Shown: positions 38,552-48,207, counted from the stretch's first letter. The stretch: DNA of 64,000 nt from Fermentimonas sp. (GCA_015478775.1 JADMKP010000010.1:360593-424592); one strand, 5' to 3'. Notes: generated by a model from the sequence alone, not told the origin. Numbers and translations are program-made.

Positions 38552-40537
38552 TCAACTAATTGGCTTATACTCAACAAACGCCTCAATTGCCTCATATGAA
38601 GCTAGTCCAAGCTTCCAATACATATCGGCAGTAGCTCGGTTTCTAGCCTCAGAGCGTTGCCAAAACAGCCTCTCGTCGTCTCCTAAGAATGGAGCACTTT
38701 CCATTTGAGATTGATGCTGTAAAATTGCATTTCTTTTTTGTCGAAGTTCTTCTGGTGAAAGTGGAACTGCCATTTCAATATGATCTATCTCCCACTCCAT
38801 CCAAGCTCCCCTATACATCCATATTCTGCAATCTTTATACCATTCTTCTACTTTAAGAGTGTCAATTGCAGCAAGAATAGCATCTAAGCACACCTTATGC
38901 GTTCCATGTGGATCGGCCAGGTCACCTGCAACATATATTTGATGGGGTTTTATAGTTTCAATAAAATCTTTCATTATATGCACATCTTTCTCAGAGATAG
39001 GATTCTTTTTTACCCTACCTGTTTCATAAAATGGAAGATCAAGAAAATGAACATTCTCATTTGAAAGACCCACATATCTGTCGGCAGAACGCGCTTCCTC
39101 TCTTCTTATTCTTGATTTTATAAAAAGTATATCAGGTGTATCCAAATCTTCTTTAGTCTTTTCATGCATCAGAAAATGAAGAATATCATCATATTTACTC
39201 TGTAGCTTAGTGCTACCAACATCGAATTTATTGTTTAAATTCTTTAAAACAGAGATATATCTTATCACCTCTTCATCGCCCACTGCAATATTACCTGAGG
39301 TTTGATATGCCACATGTACTTCATGTCCTTGATTTACCAATCTCTGAAATGTACCACCCATAGAAATTACATCATCATCGGGGTGCGGACTAAAAATAAT
39401 AACCTTTTTTGGATAAGGAGTAGCCCTTTCTGGTCGGTACGTATCATCAGCTTCAGGCTTACCTCCCGGCCATCCGGTTATAGTATGCTGAAGATCATTA
39501 AAAATCTTTATGTTCACATTATAAGCCGATCCGTATAAAGCTATCAGTTCGCTTAATCCATTTTCGTTATAATCTTTATTGGTTAGTTTTAAAATTGGTT
39601 TATCAACAATACCACATAACCATACAATTGCACGTCTAATTAACTTGCTATCCCACTCACAATTGGTGACAAGCCATGGTCGGCTCAACCTTGTTAGCTC
39701 AGAAGCTGCAGCAATATCAACATAAATTGTAGCTTCTGGATGTGTTTGTAATACAGATCCAGGTACAGAATCTAACACAGCACCTTCAACAATATCCTTA
39801 ATACTTTCTGCTTTCTGTTCTCCCCATGCTAAAAGAGCAATCTTTTTAGCCTCCATCATATCATACAAGCCCATGGTAATGGCGCTTACCGGAACTTTAT
39901 CCAATGAACCAAAATTACGTGAAATATCGGTCCTGGAATCTCCGTCAAGCATAACCATTCTTGTTTGAGAATGCAAACTACTACCCGGCATATTAAATCC
40001 TACATTTCCTTTCCTTCCTAAACCAAGTAAAAGGTAATCTATACCACCCGAGATCTCTAATTTCTTCTCAAACTTCTCACATACTTCCGAAATCAAATCT
40101 TTTTCAACAGTAGCATCGGGTGAGTTAATGTTATTTGGATCGATATCAATCTTGTCCAAAAAAACATCTTTCAGCATCTGTAAATTACTATATGAAAAAT
40201 CGAGAACGGGATAAAACTCGTAAGTATTATATACAACTACATTTTTAAAACTAAGTCCCTCCTCCTTATGTAATCTTACAAGCTCTTCATATACCGGCAC
40301 CGGCGAAGCTCCCCCACTTATACCGAAAACAAATGGCTTACCCTCTTTTTCTTTTTTCTGTATCTCTTTAGAGATATCCTTTGCAATTTCTACTGCTGCT
40401 CTTCCTGCCTCTTCATTTATAGCAACCGGAAGCTTCTCATATCGAGCAAGATTGTACTCTTCAAAATCGTTATCGGGTCTGTAATACTTTTTAGGAACCC
40501 TTTCGAGAGTAATTTGTGAACTCAGATCTAACCTCAT
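38552..40537 (-). CDS. nagB: NagB-like/PIG-L deacetylase fusion (annotated glucosamine-6-phosphate deaminase)
   Basis: The 661-residue protein joins a NagB-like sugar isomerase fold (about 30-290) to a PIG-L type N-acetylglucosaminyl deacetylase domain (about 378-640). The PIG-L zinc motif is intact (HPDDD at 385-389, and a second His in DPHGTH near 560). In the NagB part the residues aligned with E. coli Asp72, Asp141, His143 and Glu148 are Tyr106, Lys176, Asn178 and Met183 (GRKGNVGFNMPG), so deaminase activity is doubtful. The symbol follows homology only. An MFS transporter gene lies upstream. Confidence 0.82.
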   Translation of the reverse strand: MRLDLSSQITLERVPKKYYRPDNDFEEYNLARYEKLPVAINEEAGRAAVEIAKDISKEIQKKEKEGKPFVFGISGGASPVPVYEELVRLHKEEGLSFKNVVVYNTYEFYPVLDFSYSNLQMLKDVFLDKIDIDPNNINSPDATVEKDLISEVCEKFEKKLEISGGIDYLLLGLGRKGNVGFNMPGSSLHSQTRMVMLDGDSRTDISRNFGSLDKVPVSAITMGLYDMMEAKKIALLAWGEQKAESIKDIVEGAVLDSVPGSVLQTHPEATIYVDIAAASELTRLSRPWLVTNCEWDSKLIRRAIVWLCGIVDKPILKLTNKDYNENGLSELIALYGSAYNVNIKIFNDLQHTITGWPGGKPEADDTYRPERATPYPKKVIIFSPHPDDDVISMGGTFQRLVNQGHEVHVAYQTSGNIAVGDEEVIRYISVLKNLNNKFDVGSTKLQSKYDDILHFLMHEKTKEDLDTPDILFIKSRIRREEARSADRYVGLSNENVHFLDLPFYETGRVKKNPISEKDVHIMKDFIETIKPHQIYVAGDLADPHGTHKVCLDAILAAIDTLKVEEWYKDCRIWMYRGAWMEWEIDHIEMAVPLSPEELRQKRNAILQHQSQMESAPFLGDDERLFWQRSEARNRATADMYWKLGLASYEAIEAFVEYKPIS

Positions 40538-40596
40538 ATTTCTAATTATTTAAAAAGACAACATCTTAATTTATAACATCTAGGATACCAGCATGT

Positions 40597-41973
40597 TTAT
40601 GCAACATTCTTGCTATCTATTTTTTTTGTAATTCTCCCATAAAAATATAGTGCAATGGCGGATATTAGTCCGATTCCCACAAAAACATACCATATATAAT
40701 GAGCATTTTGCGTAGCAGCTGCATAGCTCAGCGTATCAAGTACTCCGGCTTCATTTGTAAATAAACGAGGATCTGGGCAATATTTATCTAGAAGAAAGCC
40801 CGATAGACCAAATGCGAACAAGAACGAAAAGAATGAGTGTAGGTGACTAAAACCTAAATATAATCCCTCTTCACCTTCTGGTGCCTGCAACGAGAAAAAC
40901 TCGAGATAACGGGGTGATATAAAACACTCGGCAATTGCCTGAAAAGCTATACCTATTATCATCATAAATGCCACTGGATGTAGTCCTAAAATATACCCAA
41001 CTCCCACTTGTGTGCCCAATGACATCACCAGGGCAGAGAAGGGGATAATGAGCATACCCACCATCATAGATGAGATAGCGCTTCGCCTTTTCATTAATGA
41101 AGTAACAAAGTTTACTGATATAAACACTACAAGAGGATTAACGTTGGCATACCATCCCGGAGATGCTCCTTCTCCAATCATTCTTATTACATATTTGGGC
41201 ATCGTAGCATACATCTGGCTCTGAATCATCCAAAATCCGCTCACAATTATTATTAGTAATAGCAAACGACCATTTGTCATCACTTTCATAAAAGACTTAC
41301 CTATATCTGAAAAGCTCTTTCCGCTGTTATCTGTTTTGGTTGATTTATAGAAAAAGAAAACAGCAATAAGGGCCAATAAAGTCATTACTGCAGAAAAATA
41401 ATTAAGGTAAACCAATCCCTGATCTCCCATACTTCTTCTTAGAGGGTCTACAACAGTTTTTCCGGTAAAAGCACCAATATTAACCATCATATAGAAAATT
41501 GCATACCCACGTGCCCTTGTTTCAGTTGTGGTTTCACGAGCTATAGTACCAGAAATAACCGATTTTATAAATGCACCACCAATAACCAATAATACAAGAG
41601 GAGCAATTATCGACCACCTTAAATTACTTTCTCTAAGTCCTGTGTAGGTTGTGGTCATTTCATAATCAACCAATCCGGCACTCTCAAGCATGGTTGGCAA
41701 TATACCCAAACCGGCATAACCAACAGTAAGAAGTGCAAATGCTAATATGATTGCTTTTCTAAAGCCTATTTTATCTGAATATGCACCAGCAAACACTGGC
41801 AGAAGGTAAAGTGATGCAGAAAAGAGTCCTGCGATAACACCGGCTTCAATATCAGAAAACCCCCAAACATTAGATAAATAAAGAGTTATAACTATAAAAA
41901 CAGCATAATATGCTAGTCGCTCCAGTAGTTCTACGAAATTAGCCACCCAGAAAGGCTTTGAAAATCTTGCCAT
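40597..41973 (-). CDS. MFS transporter, POT-like
   Basis: The 458-residue membrane protein has twelve or more hydrophobic segments. The N-terminus FWVANFVELLERLAYYAVF resembles the E-x-x-E-R-x-x-Y-Y motif of proton-dependent oligopeptide transporters. The MFS loop motif is seen in AGAYSDKIGFRKAI (about 62-75). The substrate is unknown. It lies 59 bases upstream of the NagB/PIG-L gene on the same strand, so an amino-sugar-related substrate is possible, but the POT resemblance favours a peptide. Confidence 0.82.
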   Translation of the reverse strand: MARFSKPFWVANFVELLERLAYYAVFIVITLYLSNVWGFSDIEAGVIAGLFSASLYLLPVFAGAYSDKIGFRKAIILAFALLTVGYAGLGILPTMLESAGLVDYEMTTTYTGLRESNLRWSIIAPLVLLVIGGAFIKSVISGTIARETTTETRARGYAIFYMMVNIGAFTGKTVVDPLRRSMGDQGLVYLNYFSAVMTLLALIAVFFFYKSTKTDNSGKSFSDIGKSFMKVMTNGRLLLLIIIVSGFWMIQSQMYATMPKYVIRMIGEGASPGWYANVNPLVVFISVNFVTSLMKRRSAISSMMVGMLIIPFSALVMSLGTQVGVGYILGLHPVAFMMIIGIAFQAIAECFISPRYLEFFSLQAPEGEEGLYLGFSHLHSFFSFLFAFGLSGFLLDKYCPDPRLFTNEAGVLDTLSYAAATQNAHYIWYVFVGIGLISAIALYFYGRITKKIDSKNVA

Positions 41974-42086
41974 CAGTTATGGTTTTTAATATTTACAATT
42001 ATCAGAAAATTTAATATTGGTCGCAAAGTTAAAAAAAAATAGTCATAATAGACCTTAAAAAAGAATCCTTTTTAAGAATACTGAGT

Positions 42087-44540
42087 CTATTCCATATCAA
42101 TTACAGTTATCCCTGCACCTCCAAACTGAACATGCTCATCTTTAAAATGAGCAACACCATTAACAGATGCCAGGTACTCTCTAATAATTTGTCTTAATGC
42201 TCCGGTTCCGGTTCCGTGTAAAATTCTCACTCTAGACATACCCAGCTGAATTGCATCATCTATAAAATACATAACAGCCTGTAATGCTTCGTCGCCCCTC
42301 ATCCCTCTTACATCAATATCTTGTTTGAAATTAAGTTTTCTTTCATGCATAAGGTCGCGAGTATTCGACGACTTCTGCTCTTTCTTTATTTGATTGTTGC
42401 TTACCGTTTCAAGCTTACTAATATCAACTGTCGATTTTATCATTCCAAATGCCACTGTAGCCTTCTTTCCCGAAACCTCCATAACCTCACCATGTGTTGT
42501 TTGACCTTTGAGCCTAACAAAATCACCTGGTTTTAATTCATTTATGCTAGATGCCTTTTTTGAAGACGCTCTTTTTTGCTTAACAATATCCTTTTTTAAC
42601 CCTTTCTTCTTTACAGCCCCTTTAGAATCGTCATTTTCATTTTCAGACTGCTTATCGAGCTGCTCTTTAAAACTACTTAACTTTTGTCGTGCCAGCTTAG
42701 TCTTTTCTTTATCAGCTTTAGTTTCTTTGATCTCTCTAACTGTATTTTCTATCAATGCATTACTATCAGAAAGTATCTGCTCGGCCTGCTTTTTAGCCTC
42801 CGAAAGTATCTCTTTTTTTTGCTTATTTATATCCTCAAGCTCACTCTCATATTTTGTAGTCACTTCATCAAGCCGCTTACGTTCACGCCTTATCTCATCA
42901 CGTTTTCGCTCCCAGTAACGCTTATCTCTTGAAATATCCTGAAGATATTTGTCCATATTTATATAATCGCTCCCTACAATAGTAGAAGCATCAGAAATTA
43001 CAGACTCGGGAAGACCAATATTTCGGGCAATTTCAACCGCAAACGAGCTGCCCGGATTACCAATAGACAACTGAAATAGTGGCTTCATTTCATGCCTGTC
43101 ATACAACATGGCACCGTTAACAACACCCTCATTTTCATTTGCAAAATGCTTAAGGTTTTGATAGTGCGTTGTTATAACCCCAAAAGACTCTCTTTTATTA
43201 AACCTATCTAATAGCGCCTCTGCAATTGCAGCACCTATTTGGGGCTCGGTTCCACTTCCAAACTCATCAATAAGTAAAAGCGATTTATTGTTGCAATACC
43301 TCTCGAAATATTTCATATTCATTAAGTGAGAGCTATATGTAGATAAGTCGTTTTCTATAGACTGCTCATCACCAATATCAATGAATATATCATCAAATAC
43401 TCCCACTGTTGAATTCTCTTTCAATGGTATTAAAATTCCGCATTGCACCATATATTGTAGCAGGCCCACCGTTTTAAGGCAAACCGACTTACCCCCTGCA
43501 TTAGGGCCCGAAATAACTAATATTCTTTTATTGCCTTCCAAAGTAATGTCAAGCGGCACAAGCTTTCTGTTTTGCTTCTTAAGAGCAATATCAAGAAGTG
43601 GATGAATGGCATGCACCCAGTCTAGCATTTGAGCATTCTCCATTGGAGGTTTTATTCCACCAGTAAAAATTGCAAAAGAAGCTTTAGCCTGAATAAAATC
43701 TATTTTCGCCAAAAACTCATACGACTCCAATAACTCAGATAAATATGGGCGAAGGTAATTAGTGAAGTCGGTCAATATCTTTATAATCTCTCTTCTCTCC
43801 TCACTCTCTAGCTCTCTGATTCTATTATTTGCCTCAACCACCTCCGATGGTTCAATAAATACAGTCTTGCCCGAGGCCGACTCATCATGCACGATACCTT
43901 TAATTTTACGTTTATGCGATGGATTTACAGGAATCACCAATCTCCCATCGCGCATACTTGGAGTAACATCTTTATCAACATAACCCTCGGCCTGAGCTTT
44001 TCTGAGTATTGAGTTGAGTCTACCAGATATGCTGTTCATTGTTCTAGTCAGCTCACGCCTAATTGTTGATAAATTTGGAGAAGCATTATCTCTAATCTGG
44101 CCAAAACTATCTAAGATCTGGTCAATCTTTTTTGTTATTTCAGGAAAAGTAATTACGTTTTCTGCCAATAACATCAATTTTGGATACTTAACCTCCTTCT
44201 CATCGTCGCGATTAAGGAAACTAACAATTCCGTTGATTGTCAATAACGATCGGCGCAATTCAGAAAGTGCAGACAAATCTATCCACGAACCAGCAGCTTT
44301 TATACGTCTAAGCACTGGTCGCAAATCAAAGAAGTTTTCCAATGGAAAATTATCTTCTTCCCTCTTGATTTTTACAAACTCTTCAGTTTGTGAAAGAAGA
44401 ATCTGAATTTCTTCAAAAGATGTAGAAAACTTCATCTCGTCAATCTTTTCTTTGCCAAGCGTACTCAAGCACCTATCGGCAATAAGAAGTCGGACTTTCT
44501 GAAAATCTATTTTTTGTTCAAAACTATCGGGGTAGATCAC
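42087..44540 (-). CDS. mutS2: endonuclease MutS2
   Basis: The 817-residue protein has the MutS core without the mismatch-reading N-terminal domain, a Walker A motif SGPNAGGKS (about 340-348), a Walker B motif LLLIDEFGSGTEP (about 417-429), a basic coiled coil (about 520-640), a small beta domain (GDFVRLKGQTTHGEVMEVSGKKA) and a C-terminal Smr nuclease domain with DVRGMRGDEA and HGTGTGALR. MutS2 limits recombination in some bacteria and rescues collided ribosomes in others. It is transcribed away from tRNA-Met. Confidence 0.95.
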   Translation of the reverse strand: MIYPDSFEQKIDFQKVRLLIADRCLSTLGKEKIDEMKFSTSFEEIQILLSQTEEFVKIKREEDNFPLENFFDLRPVLRRIKAAGSWIDLSALSELRRSLLTINGIVSFLNRDDEKEVKYPKLMLLAENVITFPEITKKIDQILDSFGQIRDNASPNLSTIRRELTRTMNSISGRLNSILRKAQAEGYVDKDVTPSMRDGRLVIPVNPSHKRKIKGIVHDESASGKTVFIEPSEVVEANNRIRELESEERREIIKILTDFTNYLRPYLSELLESYEFLAKIDFIQAKASFAIFTGGIKPPMENAQMLDWVHAIHPLLDIALKKQNRKLVPLDITLEGNKRILVISGPNAGGKSVCLKTVGLLQYMVQCGILIPLKENSTVGVFDDIFIDIGDEQSIENDLSTYSSHLMNMKYFERYCNNKSLLLIDEFGSGTEPQIGAAIAEALLDRFNKRESFGVITTHYQNLKHFANENEGVVNGAMLYDRHEMKPLFQLSIGNPGSSFAVEIARNIGLPESVISDASTIVGSDYINMDKYLQDISRDKRYWERKRDEIRRERKRLDEVTTKYESELEDINKQKKEILSEAKKQAEQILSDSNALIENTVREIKETKADKEKTKLARQKLSSFKEQLDKQSENENDDSKGAVKKKGLKKDIVKQKRASSKKASSINELKPGDFVRLKGQTTHGEVMEVSGKKATVAFGMIKSTVDISKLETVSNNQIKKEQKSSNTRDLMHERKLNFKQDIDVRGMRGDEALQAVMYFIDDAIQLGMSRVRILHGTGTGALRQIIREYLASVNGVAHFKDEHVQFGGAGITVIDME

Positions 44541-44598
44541 TAACTATAAATTGTAAACTGTTTATAATTCATTTTAAAGCACAAAACTACAATTTTAT

Positions 44599-44726
44599 AC
44601 CGATAATTCATTATTCATTCATTTACTTAACCCGATAATTCAGCACACATGTTTTTGTCTGATCACATAATTCATCCCGAACGCATTTACTTAACTTGCT
44701 AATTTATTATCTATGTATTTACATAA
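44599..44726. repeat. three degenerate repeats upstream of mutS2
   Basis: Copies at 44599-44630, 44631-44694 and 44695-44726 share the frame CGATAATTCA ... CATTTACTTAA; the second has about 30 extra bases. The stretch lies between mutS2 and tRNA-Met and holds no ORF. Confidence 0.55.
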
Positions 44727-44772
44727 GCCAGTATTGAATACGAAGTACTAATAAAAGTTTTAAGATTAGTTG

Positions 44773-44803
44773 TTGCAGAATACAAAAAGATGTACTACTT
44801 TTG
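44773..44803 (+). promoter_or_regulatory. Bacteroidetes-type promoter of tRNA-Met
   Basis: TTG (44773-44775), a 20-base spacer and TACTTTTG (44796-44803) fit the consensus. The tRNA starts 13 bases after the -7 box. Confidence 0.7.
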
Positions 44804-44815
44804 CACTTCAAATTT

Positions 44816-44889
44816 GGCGAGATAGCTCAGTTGGTTAGAGCGCATGATTCATAATCATGAGGTCCCGGGATCATGCCCCGGTCTCGCTA
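44816..44889 (+). tRNA. tRNA-Met (anticodon CAT), elongator type
   Basis: Acceptor GGCGAGA pairs with TCTCGCT (G1-T72 wobble), the anticodon stem CATGA pairs with TCATG around loop TTCATAA, and anticodon CAT is at 44850-44852. The T-stem CCGGG/CCCGG encloses loop ATCATGC (44870-44876) instead of TTCRANY. No CCA end is encoded. A tRNA-Ile with a modified CAT anticodon cannot be fully excluded. Confidence 0.9.
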
Positions 44890-44904
44890 CTGTTTAGGAG
44901 CTGG

Positions 44905-44937
44905 ACACTTATCGATATTACTCGGTAGGTGTTTTTT
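44905..44937 (+). terminator. intrinsic terminator after tRNA-Met
   Basis: An 11-bp stem (ACACTTATCGA with TCGGTAGGTGT, two G-T pairs) is followed by TTTTTT. It is closely similar to the terminator after tRNA-Val. Confidence 0.87.
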
Positions 44938-45015
44938 ATTTGGGTAAACATAGGGTACATGATTATGGTAAACAATTAAGAAAATCAATGGGTACACAAT
45001 CTATCTCTGAAGAAC

Positions 45016-45053
45016 AAAAACGGTTTAAGGAAAAATCCCTAAACCGTTTTTTT
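45016..45053 (+). terminator. second strong terminator hairpin, no clear gene upstream
   Basis: AAAAACGGTTTA (45016-45027) pairs with TAAACCGTTTTT (45040-45051), followed by more T. It lies 127 bases past tRNA-Met. A 25-codon ORF (ATG at 44988) reads through it but has no supporting evidence. The symmetric A and T runs suit termination on both strands, so it may also end the FISUMP transcript. Confidence 0.75.
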
Positions 45054-45228
45054 AATTTAATCTAAACAAATAAAACATTTCTATTGCCTACACTTTAGCC
45101 ATATACTATTAATGAATTAGTCAGACTTTACTCATACCTTATTCTTTTATAAAAGGACATTAACCGAACAAGGTACGAGCAAAGTAAGGATGATGTAAGG
45201 CCGATGTATTAGAAAAGTTGCAATTTAG

Positions 45229-46608
45229 TTAATCTCTAACACATCTAACTGAAACTGCAAAATCCCTTGGAGCATTTGAAAATACAATTTCATTTACATC
45301 ATAGGCAATTGATGCAACTTTCATTTCAGTAGTACTTTCAATCTCTGAAGTAAGCCAATATCCATGTGTGCCTATGTTGTAATAGTAAGGAGCCGTAGCG
45401 GTACGTACACCACCAGGACGGGCAGTAAAACCAAAATTATTAGTGCCAACTGCGCCTCCTGCCTGCCACCAAAGAGGATCTTTCAATTTAATGCCAGGAT
45501 CAGTACCAACAGTAGTCACAAGCTGTTGCCACTCTCCTACACTAGGGATATGCCAGCCTTCGGGACAAATACCTGCTCCATCTAATGCTGCAGCCCAGTT
45601 ATATAACACTCCACTTAAATTCAAATTCTGTAATATGGGGTCCTGATTTACACCATCATATCCATATACATAGTAGTAAGGATCTGTGATTGAACCTGTA
45701 TCACCTCCTCCAATAGTATAATCAGAGGGATAAAATCTTAGATTTTCTGCCATCCAAGTTTGGGCACCTATCACAATTGTATTGTATTGCGATTGGTCAC
45801 AACTATCTATCAACTTCTGTTTATACACATCAGAGAATGACAAATCAGCACCGTCATAAGTTGCATAAAAATGATAGGCTCTACCAATTGCTGTGGGTGC
45901 AGTTCTTGCAGGTTTTGTATCGGTAGTCACTAATTCACCTCCTACATATGTTAGTCTTAATTTTAATGCAGGCCAAGAATGATCTGGCTCCTGAGAAGGT
46001 GGGTACCATCCCCATAGTTCAAGAACTTCGCTTGGACCAACATCATCAGCTCCAACAGTAAGAAAGGTCAATTCATTTAAGTAAGTTGTACTTCCTTCTA
46101 TAAATTTGCCATTTATCACATCGTATTGTGCAGTATCCACTGGTTGATAAGCATAAATCGAATCAGTTTCTGAGAAAATTTGCACACTTGTTACGCCCTG
46201 CAATGTAGTAGTGCTAGTATTTTCTAAGAATATTTTAAAGAGCGAACCAACATGCTGAAAAGTTACAGAAATTTCGGGAGATTCCATATCTAACCCAGTT
46301 GCTGCAAACCTTAGCATTACTAAATCAGCATCTTCTAATGCGGGAAGCGGACCTCCCCAAGGTGCAGATTGTAAATTTACAATCCCTAATTCACCTGAAT
46401 TAATAACACCCAAACTACCTGTTAGCTGACCTCCACCGTAATAACCATAAAGATTGAAAGTCTCTGCATTAGAACCTTCAGGTACCTCAACTTCAAATTC
46501 GGCCCTTTTACCATTAGTTGAAACAGCGGTTACCGTAGTATTGGAATGAACAAAATTTTCTCCATCATTAAAAACTAACCATATCACATCTCCTACTTCC
46601 CAAGTGAT
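45229..46608 (-). CDS. FISUMP-domain protein, 5'-truncated
   Basis: The C-terminal part (about residues 265-452 counted from the first in-frame start) is a FISUMP domain: VIGAQTWMAENLR, GVLYNWAAALDGAGICPEGW, then WHIPSVGEWQQL and VSVRCVRD. The N-terminal part resembles fimbrillin-like beta domains. Coding sequence stays open to 46608 and begins mid-domain (ITWEVGDVIWLVF) directly after a TAG, with no signal peptide, so the true 5' end is missing. The first usable start is a GTG at 46587. Such proteins are normally exported lipoproteins; this one is probably not functional as it stands. Confidence 0.75.
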   Translation of the reverse strand: MTWEVGDVIWLVFNDGENFVHSNTTVTAVSTNGKRAEFEVEVPEGSNAETFNLYGYYGGGQLTGSLGVINSGELGIVNLQSAPWGGPLPALEDADLVMLRFAATGLDMESPEISVTFQHVGSLFKIFLENTSTTTLQGVTSVQIFSETDSIYAYQPVDTAQYDVINGKFIEGSTTYLNELTFLTVGADDVGPSEVLELWGWYPPSQEPDHSWPALKLRLTYVGGELVTTDTKPARTAPTAIGRAYHFYATYDGADLSFSDVYKQKLIDSCDQSQYNTIVIGAQTWMAENLRFYPSDYTIGGGDTGSITDPYYYVYGYDGVNQDPILQNLNLSGVLYNWAAALDGAGICPEGWHIPSVGEWQQLVTTVGTDPGIKLKDPLWWQAGGAVGTNNFGFTARPGGVRTATAPYYYNIGTHGYWLTSEIESTTEMKVASIAYDVNEIVFSNAPRDFAVSVRCVRD

Positions 46609-48207
46609 CTAAGATTGGATTAATAACCCTTATTGCACTTGTTGAGGTAACTTTTTCGCTTGCCTTTGTCTGGTTTTCAAAAATAATAATTGATATTGCA
46701 ACCGGAGACAGGGAAGGTAATCTTTTGCACTACTCTATTTTATTAATACTGATTGTGGTCTTGCAAATCCTACTCAGATTATGGGATATAAAACTGAGAA
46801 GAATGACCGAAGTGAAGTTGGGAAATTCAATTATGTATAATGTATTCTCAGGTCTGCTGTATTCGCGATGGCAAGCGTTGTCGTCTGTTCACAGTGGCGA
46901 TATGTTAACCAGAATCATTAAAGATACTGACGATATAGTTAATGTAATTGTAACTGCTTTCCCTCTTTCAATTGCTGCCATAACACAGTTTGCTGGTGCC
47001 CTAGTTATTCTGTTCATTTTGGATCCGATGCTGGCATTGATTCTTGGAATAGGGATTCCACTACTTGCATTTTTCGCGAGATTGTACTATTCGAAGATGC
47101 GCAAATACACGATGGAGGTTAAAGAGAACGAAAGCATGATAACCTCAATGGTTGAAGAGAGTTTAATGAAACAAATTGTAATACGTACATTTGAACGACA
47201 AGAGAATGAGCTGAGCCGACTTGAGAAACTGCAAACCGATCTGCACGATAGTGTTGAAAAACGAACTAAAGTTTTTGTTTTCGCAAACCTAATTATGGGT
47301 GCTACTTTTAATGGAGGATATATAACAGCATTTATTTGGAGTGCATACGGACTAGCAGCTAAAGCAATTACATTTGGTACTGTCACAGCATATCTGCAAT
47401 TGGTTAATAGAATTCAACGTCCATTGTTTGACCTAATTAGATTGCTTCCATCTATTGTTTCTGCAAAAACTGCAATTGAAAGGTTGATTTTTCTAACAGG
47501 TTTTGAAATGGAGAGCAACGAAGAAAAAATTCTATTGGAAGGTAGTGTTACATTGAAGCTAAAAAACATAAGTTTTGCTTATACAAATGAAACTAAACCC
47601 CTGTTTTCTGATTTCTCTATGGAGGTAAAGCCAGGCACTATGGTTGCCGTTATGGGAGAAACAGGTGTGGGCAAAACTACCCTTTTGCGTTTATTATTAG
47701 CACTTGTTAAACCAAACTCGGGAAGCATTACTATAGAAGATGAAACACAATCTGCTGAAGTATCAGAAAGAACTCGTTCTAACTTTGTGTATGTACCACA
47801 GGGAAATTCGCTTTTTAGTGGTACAATTCGCGAAAGCCTACTATTGGGAAATCCAGATGCAGATGAAGTTGAACTACAAAAAGTACTATCAATAGCATCT
47901 GCCAAGTTTGTGTATGCATTGCCCGATGGTTTAAACACAAAATTGGGCGAAAATGGTGCCGGCTTATCTGAAGGCCAAGCGCAACGTATAGCCATAGCAC
48001 GCTCGCTTTTGCGACCCGGAAAGATATTGCTATTGGATGAAGTAACTTCGGCATTGGACCCTGAGACCGAGAGATATTTTTTAATAAATCTAAAAAAAAA
48101 TTGGAAATCAGACAGTAATTTTCATTACACATCAACCCGAGGTGGCGATGTTTTGTGATTATCAGTATAATATAATGAACTCTACAACTCTGGCTTTTGA
48201 CCATTAA
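46608..48207 (+). pseudogene. ABC exporter (permease-ATPase), 5'-truncated and frameshifted
   Basis: The reading frame opens at 46608 inside the first membrane helix (LITLIALVEVTFSLAFVWFS), with no start codon or N-terminal tail. The permease part is followed by an ATPase with Walker A GETGVGKTT, signature LSEGQAQR and Walker B ILLLDEVTSALD. At a run of nine A (48092-48100) the frame shifts: the expected end, with VIFITHQPEVAMFCD, lies in another frame and runs to 48207, while the current frame stops at 48158. The first in-frame start would be a TTG at 46725. Confidence 0.85.

Noticed and set aside
44988-45064. 25-codon ORF after tRNA-Met
   Set aside because: It reads through a strong terminator stem and has no homology that I recognise.
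44816-46608. Integrated element using tRNA-Met as attachment site
   Set aside because: No integrase and no second copy of the tRNA 3' end were found in the window; the truncated genes are better explained by deletion or inversion.
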